Below are positions 1 through 6,970 of a stretch of DNA of 34,760 nt, piece after piece; position 1 is the stretch's first letter, and each line of letters starts with the position of its first letter. Under the pieces are notes generated by a model. That model was not told the origin of the DNA. It saw only the letters and a list, made by a program, of their open reading frames with translations, and ran no database searches. The DNA lies in the NCBI GenBank assembly GCA_034660035.1, contig JAYEIJ010000105.1, positions 1-34,760 on the forward strand, in the 5' to 3' direction. This DNA is from JAHEEL01 sp034660035 (GTDB taxonomy: Bacteria > Actinomycetota > Acidimicrobiia > Spongiisociales > UBA5794). The position numbers were made by a program, and so were the translations under genes.

Positions 1-271
1 TGAAGGTCTCTCTGTCGCCTTCGTAGAGGGCTTGGAGGCGACGCTCCTCGAGATCCTGAAAGATCGCCTCGATCTCGGCGAGGCGGTCCACGGTCGTCGT
101 GGTGGCTTGCGTCGTCGTCGTCGTGGTTGTCGGAGGCAAGGTCGTCGTCGTGACTGCGAGTGTCGTCGTTGGGGCCGGGACCGCAGAAGGCGTCGTGGCC
201 GGGGATCCGCTCGAACTGCACCCGGCGATGACCACCATCAGACCGGTCACCCATGAAGCCATTCCCCTCAT
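1..271 (-). CDS. Lipoprotein, N-terminal part (cut by window edge)
   Basis: Ninety residues are visible; the gene runs off the left edge. The N-terminus is a short basic and hydrophobic signal ending in the lipobox VIAGC, so Cys18 should be lipidated and the mature protein held on the outer face of the membrane. A linker of about 45 residues dominated by Thr, Pro and Ala follows, then a charged helical start (VDRLAEIEAIFQDLEERR). Such Thr-rich spacers after a lipobox are common in Acidimicrobiia-type actinobacteria. I chose the ATG at 269-271 because TATGGT lies exactly 6 nt upstream, predicting a leaderless mRNA; a second in-frame ATG at 260-262 is possible. The functional domain is outside the window, so no function is given. 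Confidence 0.8.
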   Translation of the reverse strand, partial: MRGMASWVTGLMVVIAGCSSSGSPATTPSAVPAPTTTLAVTTTTLPPTTTTTTTQATTTTVDRLAEIEAIFQDLEERRLQALYEGDRETF

Positions 272-277
272 GGCGAC

Positions 278-283
278 ACCATA
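278..283 (-). promoter_or_regulatory. -10 element, leaderless start of left-edge lipoprotein
   Basis: TATGGT on the minus strand is followed by 6 nt (GTCGCC) and the ATG. There is no Shine-Dalgarno sequence. The spacing puts the transcription start at or next to the A of ATG. Confidence 0.55.
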
Positions 284-317
284 CGACCTAATCCGATTCC
301 TTTCTAGGGGGCCAGAA

Positions 318-338
318 GGCAGTTTTTCCCGAACTGCC
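318..338 (-). terminator. Hairpin downstream of the 403-888 gene
   Basis: GGCAGTT and AACTGCC form a perfect 7-bp stem with a 7-nt loop, 65 nt past the stop codon of the minus-strand membrane protein. There is no strong U tract after it on that strand, as is usual for high-GC actinobacterial terminators. Confidence 0.5.
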
Positions 339-402
339 GTTGTCCTCTGCCGGCGAGGGACGCCGAACGAAGGCCGCCGGCCATGCTGCCTCCTCGACCT
401 GT

Positions 403-888
403 TCAGGTGCCGATCATCACGAACATCGCGCCCACGAGAACAAGTGCCAGATGCAGGCCCACGAGCGCCACCCGCGGCCATCCGAAAGGATCATCGAAGA
501 TCCGCGGCACGGGGAGCCATCGGAACCAGAACCACACGCCCAACAATCCACCAAGCAGGATTCCCGCAGTGATGAGGATCCATCCCGTCACCGTCTCTTC
601 TGGAGCAGCCACCACCATGCCGACCAACCCGACGGACACGGCACCGACAGGCACGACAAGTGCATAGCGCAGCGAAGGCCGACGCAAGCTCGCGGCGAGG
701 ATCACCGGCATCGCCACCCACCCGACGGCGAGCAACACAAGGATCCAGGCTGAGGCCTCCTCAACGAACGCCAGACCCCAGATCACGCCGAGCGCCACGG
801 CGCTGATCGCGACAAGGCGTCGCACACGGTGCGTGAACAGGCGGTCCCCGGTTAGTTCGGTGCCGGCGCCGACGCGAAACATACTCAC
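403..888 (-). CDS. Small polytopic membrane protein, unknown function
   Basis: About 161 residues. After a short cytoplasmic start containing MFRVGAGTEL, the protein has about five hydrophobic segments (beginning LVAISAVALGVIWGLAF, WILVLLAVGWVAMPV, YALVVPVGAVSVGLVG, WILITAGILLGGLLG and VALVGLHLALVLVG). Short loops include a conserved-looking WLPVPRIFDDPFGWPR before the last helix. A GAGGG sequence sits 7 nt before the GTG at 886-888, giving the N-terminus VSMFRV; the ATG at 880-882 is the alternative. It is divergent from the GTPase gene and followed by a hairpin at 318-338, so it is probably monocistronic. I do not recognise a family. Confidence 0.6.
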   Translation of the reverse strand: MSMFRVGAGTELTGDRLFTHRVRRLVAISAVALGVIWGLAFVEEASAWILVLLAVGWVAMPVILAASLRRPSLRYALVVPVGAVSVGLVGMVVAAPEETVTGWILITAGILLGGLLGVWFWFRWLPVPRIFDDPFGWPRVALVGLHLALVLVGAMFVMIGT

Positions 889-1039
889 GAAGCAACCCTC
901 TGATCGATAGCGAGGGCGACTCTCATCGATCCTCCTCACACCAAACGTACAGCACATCTGCCAAGCGTCGAATAGGGGCTTTCCCCGACTTCCCAGGGGT
1001 CTGTCGCCTCACCTTTCGACACGAAGGGCCATCCGGCCC

Positions 1040-1069
1040 GTGACATCTGTCGTGCCTAACGGGCACAAT
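1040..1069 (+). promoter_or_regulatory. Promoter of TGS GTPase, leaderless
   Basis: GTGACA at 1040-1045, an 18-nt spacer and CACAAT at 1064-1069, which ends 6 nt before the ATG at 1076. The in-frame GTG at 1040 coincides with the -35 hexamer, which argues against it being the start codon. Confidence 0.5.
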
Positions 1070-1075
1070 GGGACC

Positions 1076-2080
1076 ATGCCGGCGAATCTGACACCCGACT
1101 ACAAGAAGGCCGAAGCCGCCTACAAGCGAGCAAGGGATCCTCAGGAGCGCCTCGATCTGCTCCAACTGATGCACCGAACGATCCCAAAGCACAAGGGGAC
1201 CGAGCACCTCCGGGCTGAGATCAAGACCAAGATCAAGGACTTGAAGGCTGAGCTCACGGCCCCTTCGAAGGGCGGCGTACGGACCGGGCCGGCGACGTTC
1301 ATCCATCCCGATGGTGCTGCCCAGGTAGCGATCCTCGGACCGCCCAACACCGGCAAGTCGACGCTCCACGCGGCGCTCACCGGATCGCACACGGACATCG
1401 GTTCGTATCCGTTCACCACCCAGTACCCGGAGCCGGGGATGCTGAACGTCGATGACGCTGCGATCCAACTCGTCGATCTTCCGCCGATCTCGAATCTGCA
1501 CCCGATTCCCTGGATCGGGAACACGCTTCAGTCGGCCGACGGCGCACTCTTCGTCATAGATCTCAGCCAGCCGGGATGCGTCGAGCAGATCGTCCTGGTG
1601 CGGGAGATCCTCGAAGAGCGGAGGGTCACACTCGTCGGAAACTGGGACTCAGACCATGCGCCGGACGACGATCCGTTCGCTATCCGCATCCCGACGCTGC
1701 TCATCGCGAACAAGGCTGATGTGATTCCGGACATCGAAGGCGACCTTGCCGTGTGCCGGGAACTCGGCGACCTTCACTTTCCCACGGTCGTGGTGTCGGC
1801 GACCACGGGTGACGGGCTCGACGAGATCGGGCCGTGGCTCTTCCGGAACCTCGACATCGTTCGTGTGTACACGAAGGTGCCGGGGAAAGACGCCGACAAG
1901 GACCGCCCGTACACGGTCCGTCACGGGGCCACGGTCGACGACGTCGCCCGACTCGTGCACCGGGATCTTGCGGCTTCGTTCCGCCATGCCCGCATCTGGG
2001 GTCGCGGCTCCTACGACGGCCAACAGGTCGGCAAAGACCACGTCGTCGAAGACGGCGACATCCTCGAGATCCACACCTAA
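1076..2080 (+). CDS. DRG/Obg-like GTPase with C-terminal TGS domain
   Basis: A 334-residue cytoplasmic GTPase of the OBG-HflX-like superfamily. Residues 1-75 are a charged helical region rich in Lys and Arg (PDYKKAEAAYKRARD). The G domain shows G1 GPPNTGKST (88-96), G3 DLPP (134-137, replacing the usual DxPG), G4 NKAD (212-215) and G5 SATTG (241-245). Residues from about 262 to the end form a TGS domain (VRVYTKVPG ... VEDGDILEIHT), a small ubiquitin-like fold that contacts RNA or the ribosome. This order (basic helical N-terminus, G domain, TGS) is that of the DRG-like family, better known in archaea and eukaryotes, where it is linked to translation. Role here is inferred. The gene stands alone, reads away from the divergent membrane protein, and is followed by a 52-bp repeat pair. 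Confidence 0.85.
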   Translation: MPANLTPDYKKAEAAYKRARDPQERLDLLQLMHRTIPKHKGTEHLRAEIKTKIKDLKAELTAPSKGGVRTGPATFIHPDGAAQVAILGPPNTGKSTLHAALTGSHTDIGSYPFTTQYPEPGMLNVDDAAIQLVDLPPISNLHPIPWIGNTLQSADGALFVIDLSQPGCVEQIVLVREILEERRVTLVGNWDSDHAPDDDPFAIRIPTLLIANKADVIPDIEGDLAVCRELGDLHFPTVVVSATTGDGLDEIGPWLFRNLDIVRVYTKVPGKDADKDRPYTVRHGATVDDVARLVHRDLAASFRHARIWGRGSYDGQQVGKDHVVEDGDILEIHT

Positions 2081-2084
2081 CGCT

Positions 2085-2196
2085 GCATACCCAGGGTTCA
2101 CAGCGTCCTATATGGCGCCGACAGCCCGCGGAATGGAACAGACCGCATACCCAGGGTTCACAGCGTCCTATATGGCGCCGACAGCCCGCGGAATGG
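2085..2196 (+). repeat. 52-bp direct repeat, two perfect copies, 60-bp period
   Basis: Positions 2085-2136 and 2145-2196 are identical for 52 bp (starting GCATACCCAGGG, ending CCGCGGAATGG) with an 8-nt spacer. Each copy contains the palindromes GGCGCC and CCGCGG. The block begins 4 nt after the GTPase stop codon. I do not see a third copy in the window. Confidence 0.9.
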
Positions 2197-2208
2197 CCGA
2201 CCTCGCGG

Positions 2209-2248
2209 CTTCACCGAATCTTCACAGTCGCTGCCGGTCAACCTTCAT
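2209..2248 (+). promoter_or_regulatory. Operator-like 11-bp direct repeat
   Basis: CTTCAC occurs at 2209-2214 and again at 2220-2225, exactly one 11-bp turn apart; a related CTTCAT follows at 2243-2248. OmpR/PhoB-family regulators bind such 11-bp direct half-sites, and the TTCAC core recalls actinobacterial PHO boxes. A response regulator of this family is encoded at 2944. A second short repeat, CGTCAGAAA at 2273-2281 and 2285-2293, runs up to the ribosome binding site. Binding is inferred. Confidence 0.4.
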
Positions 2249-2298
2249 ATGGCCGCGGTTCCATACGGGCATCGTCAGAAACACCGTCAGAAAGGAAC

Positions 2299-2880
2299 AT
2301 GATGATCCGCAGAATCACCCTCGGAGCCGCGACGGCACTCCTCGTCGTCGGGCTTCCCGTTGCCGCGCTGGGATTCTCCCAGAGCGTTGACGTCGACACG
2401 AGCCCGACCTTCACGGCCGAGCGACTGCAGGTGGAGACCCATGAGCCACTCGAGTTGAATGAGCAGAGGCGGGTCGAAGCCCGCAGGCAACTCGGCGAGG
2501 TCCAGGAAGAGGCGGTGCAAACCCAGGAGCAGATCCGCGAGCAGAAGATGGTCCACGCCGAGACCGGAATCCCGGAAGGCGAAGAGCCGATCCAGGAACG
2601 CACCCGAACCCAGGTTGCCACCCGAACGCAGGTTGCCGATCAGACGCAAGCTGCCACCAAGACACAGAGTGGAGCGCAAAACCAAGTCCAGACCCGCGCC
2701 GGCGATGGTGAGCCCCAAGGTGAGCCGGTCGGCGATGGTGAAGGCCATCGTCACGGACAGGCCGACGGCGCCCCGAAGGGGAACGCCGGATCCGCCCCAT
2801 CGACCGACTGCCCCAACGACGGCGAATGCACCAACGACGGTGGAGCCGCCGGGAACGGCCCCCACGGCAAGAACGGCTGA
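2299..2880 (+). CDS. Secreted, Gln- and Gly-rich hydrophilic protein
   Basis: A 193-residue protein with a clear signal peptide (MMIRRITLGAATALLVVGLPVAALG, likely cleaved after ALG). The mature part is very hydrophilic: a charged helical stretch (about 45-90, rich in Glu, Gln and Arg), then five hexapeptide units with a TQ or NQ core (TRTQVA, TRTQVA, DQTQAA, TKTQSG, AQNQVQ), then a Gly/Asp/Asn-rich tail with two Cys (DCPNDGECTNDGG). The start is set by AAAGGA 2 nt upstream of the first ATG and about 5 nt before the second. Operator-like repeats precede it and a two-component pair follows 63 bp downstream behind a hairpin, so it may be a target or input of that system. No family recognised; an extracytoplasmic sensor-accessory or surface role is a guess. 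Confidence 0.75.
   Translation: MMIRRITLGAATALLVVGLPVAALGFSQSVDVDTSPTFTAERLQVETHEPLELNEQRRVEARRQLGEVQEEAVQTQEQIREQKMVHAETGIPEGEEPIQERTRTQVATRTQVADQTQAATKTQSGAQNQVQTRAGDGEPQGEPVGDGEGHRHGQADGAPKGNAGSAPSTDCPNDGECTNDGGAAGNGPHGKNG
2602..2691 (+). repeat. 18-bp coding tandem repeat (hexapeptide units)
   Basis: Five in-frame 18-bp units encode x-x-T/N-Q-x-x. The first two units differ at a single base; the later ones are degenerate, indicating expansion by slippage followed by drift. Confidence 0.75.
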
Positions 2881-2902
2881 TCCCCCCAGCCGAGGAGGAG
2901 GC

Positions 2903-2922
2903 GGCCCGCACAACTGCGGGTC
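2903..2922 (+). terminator. Hairpin between secreted protein and response regulator
   Basis: GGCCCGCA and TGCGGGTC form an 8-bp stem (one G-T pair) around the loop CAAC, 22 nt after the stop codon at 2880. A pyrimidine-rich stretch follows (CGTCTCCTTCT). It separates the secreted-protein gene from the two-component genes and lies just upstream of their -10 element. Confidence 0.55.
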
Positions 2923-2931
2923 GTCTCCTTC

Positions 2932-2937
2932 TACGAT
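2932..2937 (+). promoter_or_regulatory. -10 element, leaderless start of response regulator
   Basis: TACGAT ends 6 nt before the ATG at 2944. No Shine-Dalgarno sequence is present between them and no good -35 is visible. Confidence 0.5.
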
Positions 2938-2943
2938 TCCATC

Positions 2944-3630
2944 ATGTCACGCATCCTCGTCGTCGACGACGAACCGAAGATTCGGAGGATCGTCGCCTCG
3001 TACCTCCAGCAGGAGGGCTTCGAAGTCTCCGAAGCCGGAGACGGGCCGTCGGCCGTCGAGATGGCCGAACGCCTCGATCCGGACGTCATCATCCTCGATG
3101 TGATGCTGCCCGGCTTCGACGGCATCGAGGCGCTCCGACAGATCAGGACGAAATCGGACGTCTACGTGATCATGTTGACGGCTCGCAGCGAGGAGACCGA
3201 CAAGCTCATCGGCCTCTCGGTCGGTGCCGATGACTACGTCACGAAGCCGTTCAGCGCGAGAGAACTCGTTGCACGAGTCAAGGCCGTGCTGCGACGAAGC
3301 CGACAGGGCAGCCAGCCGGAGACCGACCGCATCACCGTCGGATCGCTCACGCTGGACGAAGCCACCCGGGTCGTCACCGTGGATGGAGCACCCATCGATC
3401 TGACGGCACTCGAGTTCGACCTCCTCGGAGCGCTCGCGGCATCACCCGGTCGCGTCTACAGCCGTGGACAGCTCATCGAGAAGGTCTGGGGGTGGGACTT
3501 CTTCGGTGACGAGCGCCTCGTCGATGTCCACGTCCGCAAGATCCGTCAGAAGATCGGCGATGACCCCGTCGATCCCCGATTCATCGCGACCGTCCGGGGT
3601 GTCGGTTACCGCTTCGTGGATCCGTCGTGA
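2944..3630 (+). CDS. OmpR/PhoB-family response regulator
   Basis: A 228-residue cytoplasmic transcription factor. The receiver domain (1-115) has the acidic pocket D8-D9-E10, phospho-acceptor Asp52 (IILDVMLPG), Thr79 and Lys101 (TKPF). The C-terminal winged helix (about 127-228) ends with the typical RGVGYRF. All catalytic residues are intact. It overlaps the histidine kinase gene by 4 nt (GTGA), so the two are translationally coupled and form a cognate pair. It starts from a predicted leaderless transcript. The likely target is the 11-bp direct repeat at 2209, and possibly its own promoter. Confidence 0.95.
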   Translation: MSRILVVDDEPKIRRIVASYLQQEGFEVSEAGDGPSAVEMAERLDPDVIILDVMLPGFDGIEALRQIRTKSDVYVIMLTARSEETDKLIGLSVGADDYVTKPFSARELVARVKAVLRRSRQGSQPETDRITVGSLTLDEATRVVTVDGAPIDLTALEFDLLGALAASPGRVYSRGQLIEKVWGWDFFGDERLVDVHVRKIRQKIGDDPVDPRFIATVRGVGYRFVDPS

Positions 3631-4709
3631 ACGCGTTCCGAGGCCTCGGCCCTCGTCTCTTCCTCTCACACCTCCTTGCGATCGTTACCGCGACGGGGAC
3701 CTTCATCATCACGTTCCGACTCCTCGCACCTGAGGTGTTCGGACGACGCATCCAGGGCTCCGGATCGCCGGGAGGCCCCCAGGGATCCGCCCGCTGGAGT
3801 CACGAAGTTGTCGCGACATTCGAAAGCTCGGTCGACACAGCGTTGCTCATCTCGATCATCGCTGGTGCCGTGGCGGCAGCGATCGTTGCATGGATCGTGA
3901 CCCGGCTGCTGGCGCGACCGGTCGACGCCATCCGATCGACGACTCACTCGCTGGCGGAAGGGAACTACTCCGAGCGGGTTGCCGAACCGCCCATCGAGGA
4001 ACTCGCTGGACTCGCCCGGGATGTCAACGCCCTCGCCGCCGCCCTTGAGTCAACAGAGATCAGCAGGGCACAGCTGATCTCCGACGTGACCCATGAACTC
4101 CGCACCCCGCTGACGTCGATCGACGGCTACGTGGAGGGAGCGGCCGACGGTGTGTTCACCGACGAGGAGATGCTCGCGTCGGTCACCCAAGAGACGCGAC
4201 GCATGCGGAAACTCGTCGACGATCTGTCCCTCCTCTCGCGAGCTCAGGAAGGATCGCTCACTCTCGATCGCCGGGACACGGACATCGCCCGGCTGGCCGG
4301 GGAGATCGCCGACCGCCTCCGACCGCAGTTCGAAGCTGCCGACATCGGGCTCACAGTGTCGGGAACCCCGGTCGTCGTGTCCATCGACCCCGCCCGGATC
4401 GGACAGGTTCTCACGAATCTGATCGGGAATGCACTCGGGCATGCTCGGCCGGAAGGGAACGTAGTAGTGCTCGTCGAAGCGGATGCCGGTGGCGCGATCG
4501 TGTCGATCGCAGACGACGGCGACGGCATCACCCCCGAAGAGCTCTCACATGTCTTCGATCGGTTCTACCGGGGCACGACGACCGGCAGGGCCGGCACGGG
4601 AATCGGTCTGGCGATCGCTCGAAGCATCGTCGATGCCCACAACGGTGAGATCTCCGCCGAGTCCGACGGCCCGGGGACGGGAGCCTCGTTCACGGTCAGG
4701 CTCCCCTAA
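3627..4709 (+). CDS. Membrane sensor histidine kinase
   Basis: A 360-residue kinase partnered with the regulator just upstream. Segment 1 spans about 11-33 and segment 2 about 71-93, enclosing a short extracytoplasmic loop of about 37 residues (FGRRIQGSGSPGGPQGS...), too small for a PAS-type sensor. HAMP follows (94-145), then the H-box with His156 (DVTHELRTPL), N-box around N264-N268 (LTNLIGNAL), G1 (DDGDGI, 297-301) and G2 (GTGIGLAIA). The GTG start overlaps the regulator stop. The small sensor loop suggests sensing within the membrane or through a partner; the secreted protein at 2299 is a candidate. The stop is followed by TAACGCTGCAT, the same 11 nt that end the GTPase gene. Confidence 0.95.
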   Translation: MNAFRGLGPRLFLSHLLAIVTATGTFIITFRLLAPEVFGRRIQGSGSPGGPQGSARWSHEVVATFESSVDTALLISIIAGAVAAAIVAWIVTRLLARPVDAIRSTTHSLAEGNYSERVAEPPIEELAGLARDVNALAAALESTEISRAQLISDVTHELRTPLTSIDGYVEGAADGVFTDEEMLASVTQETRRMRKLVDDLSLLSRAQEGSLTLDRRDTDIARLAGEIADRLRPQFEAADIGLTVSGTPVVVSIDPARIGQVLTNLIGNALGHARPEGNVVVLVEADAGGAIVSIADDGDGITPEELSHVFDRFYRGTTTGRAGTGIGLAIARSIVDAHNGEISAESDGPGTGASFTVRLP

Positions 4710-4798
4710 CGCTGCATCGAGATTGCCCGCTCCTCACGCGGAGCGCCGAACCCGCGGAGCGAGTCGCGCCGACATCCCGAAGCGGATCGACCCCGTGG

Positions 4799-4804
4799 TA
4801 CGGT
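4799..4804 (+). promoter_or_regulatory. -10 element, leaderless start of kinase fusion
   Basis: TACGGT ends 6 nt before the GTG at 4811; there is no Shine-Dalgarno sequence. Confidence 0.5.
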
Positions 4805-4810
4805 GCCGAC

Positions 4811-6616
4811 GTGGACGCCCCGAAGCTCATCATCGTCGGAACACCGTCCGTCGACCGGATCGACATACGCGGCGAGTCGCACGCGACCGTCGGCGGATCG
4901 GGATTCATCACAGCGCTCGCGGCTCGTCTCACCGGTGTCTCGACGGGTCTGATCGCCCGGGTACCGTCCACTCTGCCCGATCAGATTCGAGCGGCGTTCG
5001 CTCCGGGCGGACTCGACGCCGGCGGTCTCGTCCGGGTCGACGGTTCGTTGCCCTCATTTCACATCTCCTACGACATGAGCGAGTCGGCGACCTATCTCGC
5101 TATCGAACCGGGCAAGGAGGACGATGTTCGAGCAACGGATGTGCCACGCCGGTGGCTGGCGGCAACCTGGATTCACGTCGGACCGCTCGCTGCTTCGGCA
5201 ACCCTCCAGTTGCGGTTCGTCGAAGATCTCATCAGCCGCGGATACCGCGGTGGCCTCTCCGCCGGCACCTTCAGCCGCGCAGCGACCTCCGAACCGGCCA
5301 CGGTTCGGAAGCTGTTCGCCGCGGTCGATGTTGCCTTCCTCAACCGGGATGAAGCCGACCTGATCTTCCCGAAATCGATGCCGTCAGGCACAGTGGTGTG
5401 CGTAACCACGGGCCGATCGGGCGCTCGCCGATGGGACGGCTCGAACTGGACCGAACACCCGACCACTTCGGTCCGGGCATTCGATCCCACCGGTGCCGGG
5501 GACGCTTTCGCCGGGGCGTACCTGGGCGCGATGCTCAGTGGAGATCCCGATCCTGTCGGTGAGGGACTGCGTGTCGCTTCTGCGATCATTCAAGGTCCCG
5601 GAGCGGCGCCTCTCATCGATCGGCTCCCTCGATCCGCCACTGTTGACAAGGACACGAGCAATCCAGATCCGGGAAGCGTCGTGGTCGACCTCGACCGCAC
5701 GCGTACGATCGCATCGGCGTTGACGCGCGCCGCCACGCATTCAGCACTCTCGTTCTCAGGTGCACCGTTCCCCGAATCGGGCGATCCCCACGCGATCGAC
5801 GTCCTCGCCCTTGCGACCCTTCATCAGTACGGCTTCTGGGCAGGATCGGATCACGGCTACCGCGAACCGATGTGGGCATCGATCGATGGAGTACGGCGGA
5901 AGGGATCAGACTTCATCTGGGCGGCGTTCACTCGGGCTGCGATAGAAGATGCGAGCACGCTCGATCCGGATCGCCTCGCCGCCGAACCTCTCCTCTTCGA
6001 TGAGATCTGTCTCGACGACGAAGGGCACTGTCCTGTGCCGGACGTCGGCTCTCACCGGGTGCTCCAGCAGGGGTACGGCGAGATGATCGGTCAACTGGGA
6101 GGGATCCGATCGGTCATCGACGACTCCAGTATCTCTCCTGATCCACTGGCAACGCTCCTCGACATCCTGACCGGTGTCCCCGGGTACGGCGAAGATCCGC
6201 TCGCCAAGAAAGCCAATCTTCTGGGCTTGATCCTCGCGAACCGCCCGGAGCGGTTCCTCGATCTCCGGGGACCGACCACGATCGCACCGATCATCGATTA
6301 CCACATCATGCGCACGACCCTACGCACGGGATGTGTCCGCATCGAGAGCGAGGATCTGCGCTCGAGCCTCGAGACCAGGGCCTGGGTTGAGGCCGGTGAA
6401 GAGTCGGCGATCCGCATCGCAGCGCGCGACGCCATCGACGGCCTGTGCACGATATCCGGACTCGGCGTCGGTGAAGTCGACGGCTTCCTCTTCAACCTCG
6501 GCCGGACACTCTGCCTCGAAAGCGCATCGCCGAGATGCGACGCGTGTCCACTCGAAGCCGTTTGCTCTCGCCAGATCGACCTATTCCAGCCGATCTTCCG
6601 CACGACCGCCTACTGA
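4811..6616 (+). CDS. PfkB-family kinase fused to HhH-glycosylase-like Fe-S domain
   Basis: A 601-residue cytoplasmic protein with two unrelated halves. Residues 1-265 are a PfkB/ribokinase-family fold: an N-terminal strand (LIIVGTPSVDRIDI), the Gly-Gly hinge (VGGSGFITALA) and the ATP/catalytic signature DPTGAGDAFAG with the base Asp231. After a linker comes a helical domain (about 295-601). It contains IIDYHIMRTTLRTG, which resembles the Asp-bearing V-D-T-H segment of HhH-GPD DNA glycosylases (Asp496 here), and it ends with Cys568-x7-Cys576-x2-Cys579-x5-Cys585, close to the EndoIII/MutY [4Fe-4S] spacing (x6-x2-x5). The segment also recalls the queuosine-salvage family DUF2419 (Qng1), which has a glycosylase-like fold. 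I infer phosphorylation of a nucleoside or sugar coupled to N-glycosidic cleavage; the substrate is unknown. GTG start supported by the -10 at 4799. Confidence 0.75.
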   Translation: MDAPKLIIVGTPSVDRIDIRGESHATVGGSGFITALAARLTGVSTGLIARVPSTLPDQIRAAFAPGGLDAGGLVRVDGSLPSFHISYDMSESATYLAIEPGKEDDVRATDVPRRWLAATWIHVGPLAASATLQLRFVEDLISRGYRGGLSAGTFSRAATSEPATVRKLFAAVDVAFLNRDEADLIFPKSMPSGTVVCVTTGRSGARRWDGSNWTEHPTTSVRAFDPTGAGDAFAGAYLGAMLSGDPDPVGEGLRVASAIIQGPGAAPLIDRLPRSATVDKDTSNPDPGSVVVDLDRTRTIASALTRAATHSALSFSGAPFPESGDPHAIDVLALATLHQYGFWAGSDHGYREPMWASIDGVRRKGSDFIWAAFTRAAIEDASTLDPDRLAAEPLLFDEICLDDEGHCPVPDVGSHRVLQQGYGEMIGQLGGIRSVIDDSSISPDPLATLLDILTGVPGYGEDPLAKKANLLGLILANRPERFLDLRGPTTIAPIIDYHIMRTTLRTGCVRIESEDLRSSLETRAWVEAGEESAIRIAARDAIDGLCTISGLGVGEVDGFLFNLGRTLCLESASPRCDACPLEAVCSRQIDLFQPIFRTTAY

Positions 6617-6646
6617 GAGAGCAGGCAACAGGAGACAGAAAAGCGG

Positions 6647-6900
6647 CACTTCGGAAATGGGCAGGGTCGGCTGGAACCGGGGGACTGAAGGCAGTAGTAC
6701 ACCCTACGTCTGACGTAGTACGACCCCGAATCAAGGGGGGAGACGTCCGCGTCTCGAGGTTCGTGGGTGACGCTTTGAGCTTCTCAAGACGCTCGCGTAG
6801 AACCCGAGCGGTTTCCCCGACCGATACAAGACCTCCGAGTCGGTATTCGTTCTACGTACTACGTACTTTCCGAGGCTTCACCCCGCTCAAATCCGAAGAG
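6647..6900 (+). mobile_element. MITE-like element, copy A (with internal insertion)
   Basis: The left end (CACTTCGGAAATG) and right end (CAAATCCGAAGAG) are imperfect inverted repeats of each other. The 10-mer CAGAAAAGCG flanks the element on both sides (6636-6645 and 6902-6911), as a target duplication would. Bases 6647-6747 and 6868-6900 match copy C at 16825-16962; about 120 bp in between (6748-6867) are extra. There is no open reading frame for a transposase, so the element would be non-autonomous. Confidence 0.7.
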
Positions 6901-6904
6901 TCAG

Positions 6905-6937
6905 AAAAGCGTCCCCCCGGAGAACCGGAGAGACGCT
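6905..6937 (-). terminator. Terminator of the 6970-7371 gene
   Basis: Read on the minus strand: an outer stem AGCGTC/GACGCT, an inner CCGG-TTCT-CCGG hairpin, and then TTTTCTG giving a short U tract. It lies about 33 nt past the stop. Its U tract is part of the CAGAAAAGCG that flanks MITE copy A. Confidence 0.6.
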
Positions 6938-6938
6938 C

Positions 6939-6970
6939 TGCTGATCTGCTGATCTGCTGATCTGCTGATC
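6939..6970 (+). repeat. Octamer array (TGCTGATC)4
   Basis: Four perfect TGCTGATC units followed by TACT. On the minus strand the next triplet is the TAG stop of the 6970 gene, which reads as a variant first unit (TAGATCAG against CAGATCAG). Confidence 0.9.

Noticed and set aside
6939..6970. Tandem arrays considered as CRISPR repeats
   Set aside because: Units are 7-8 nt with no spacers and no cas genes in the window.
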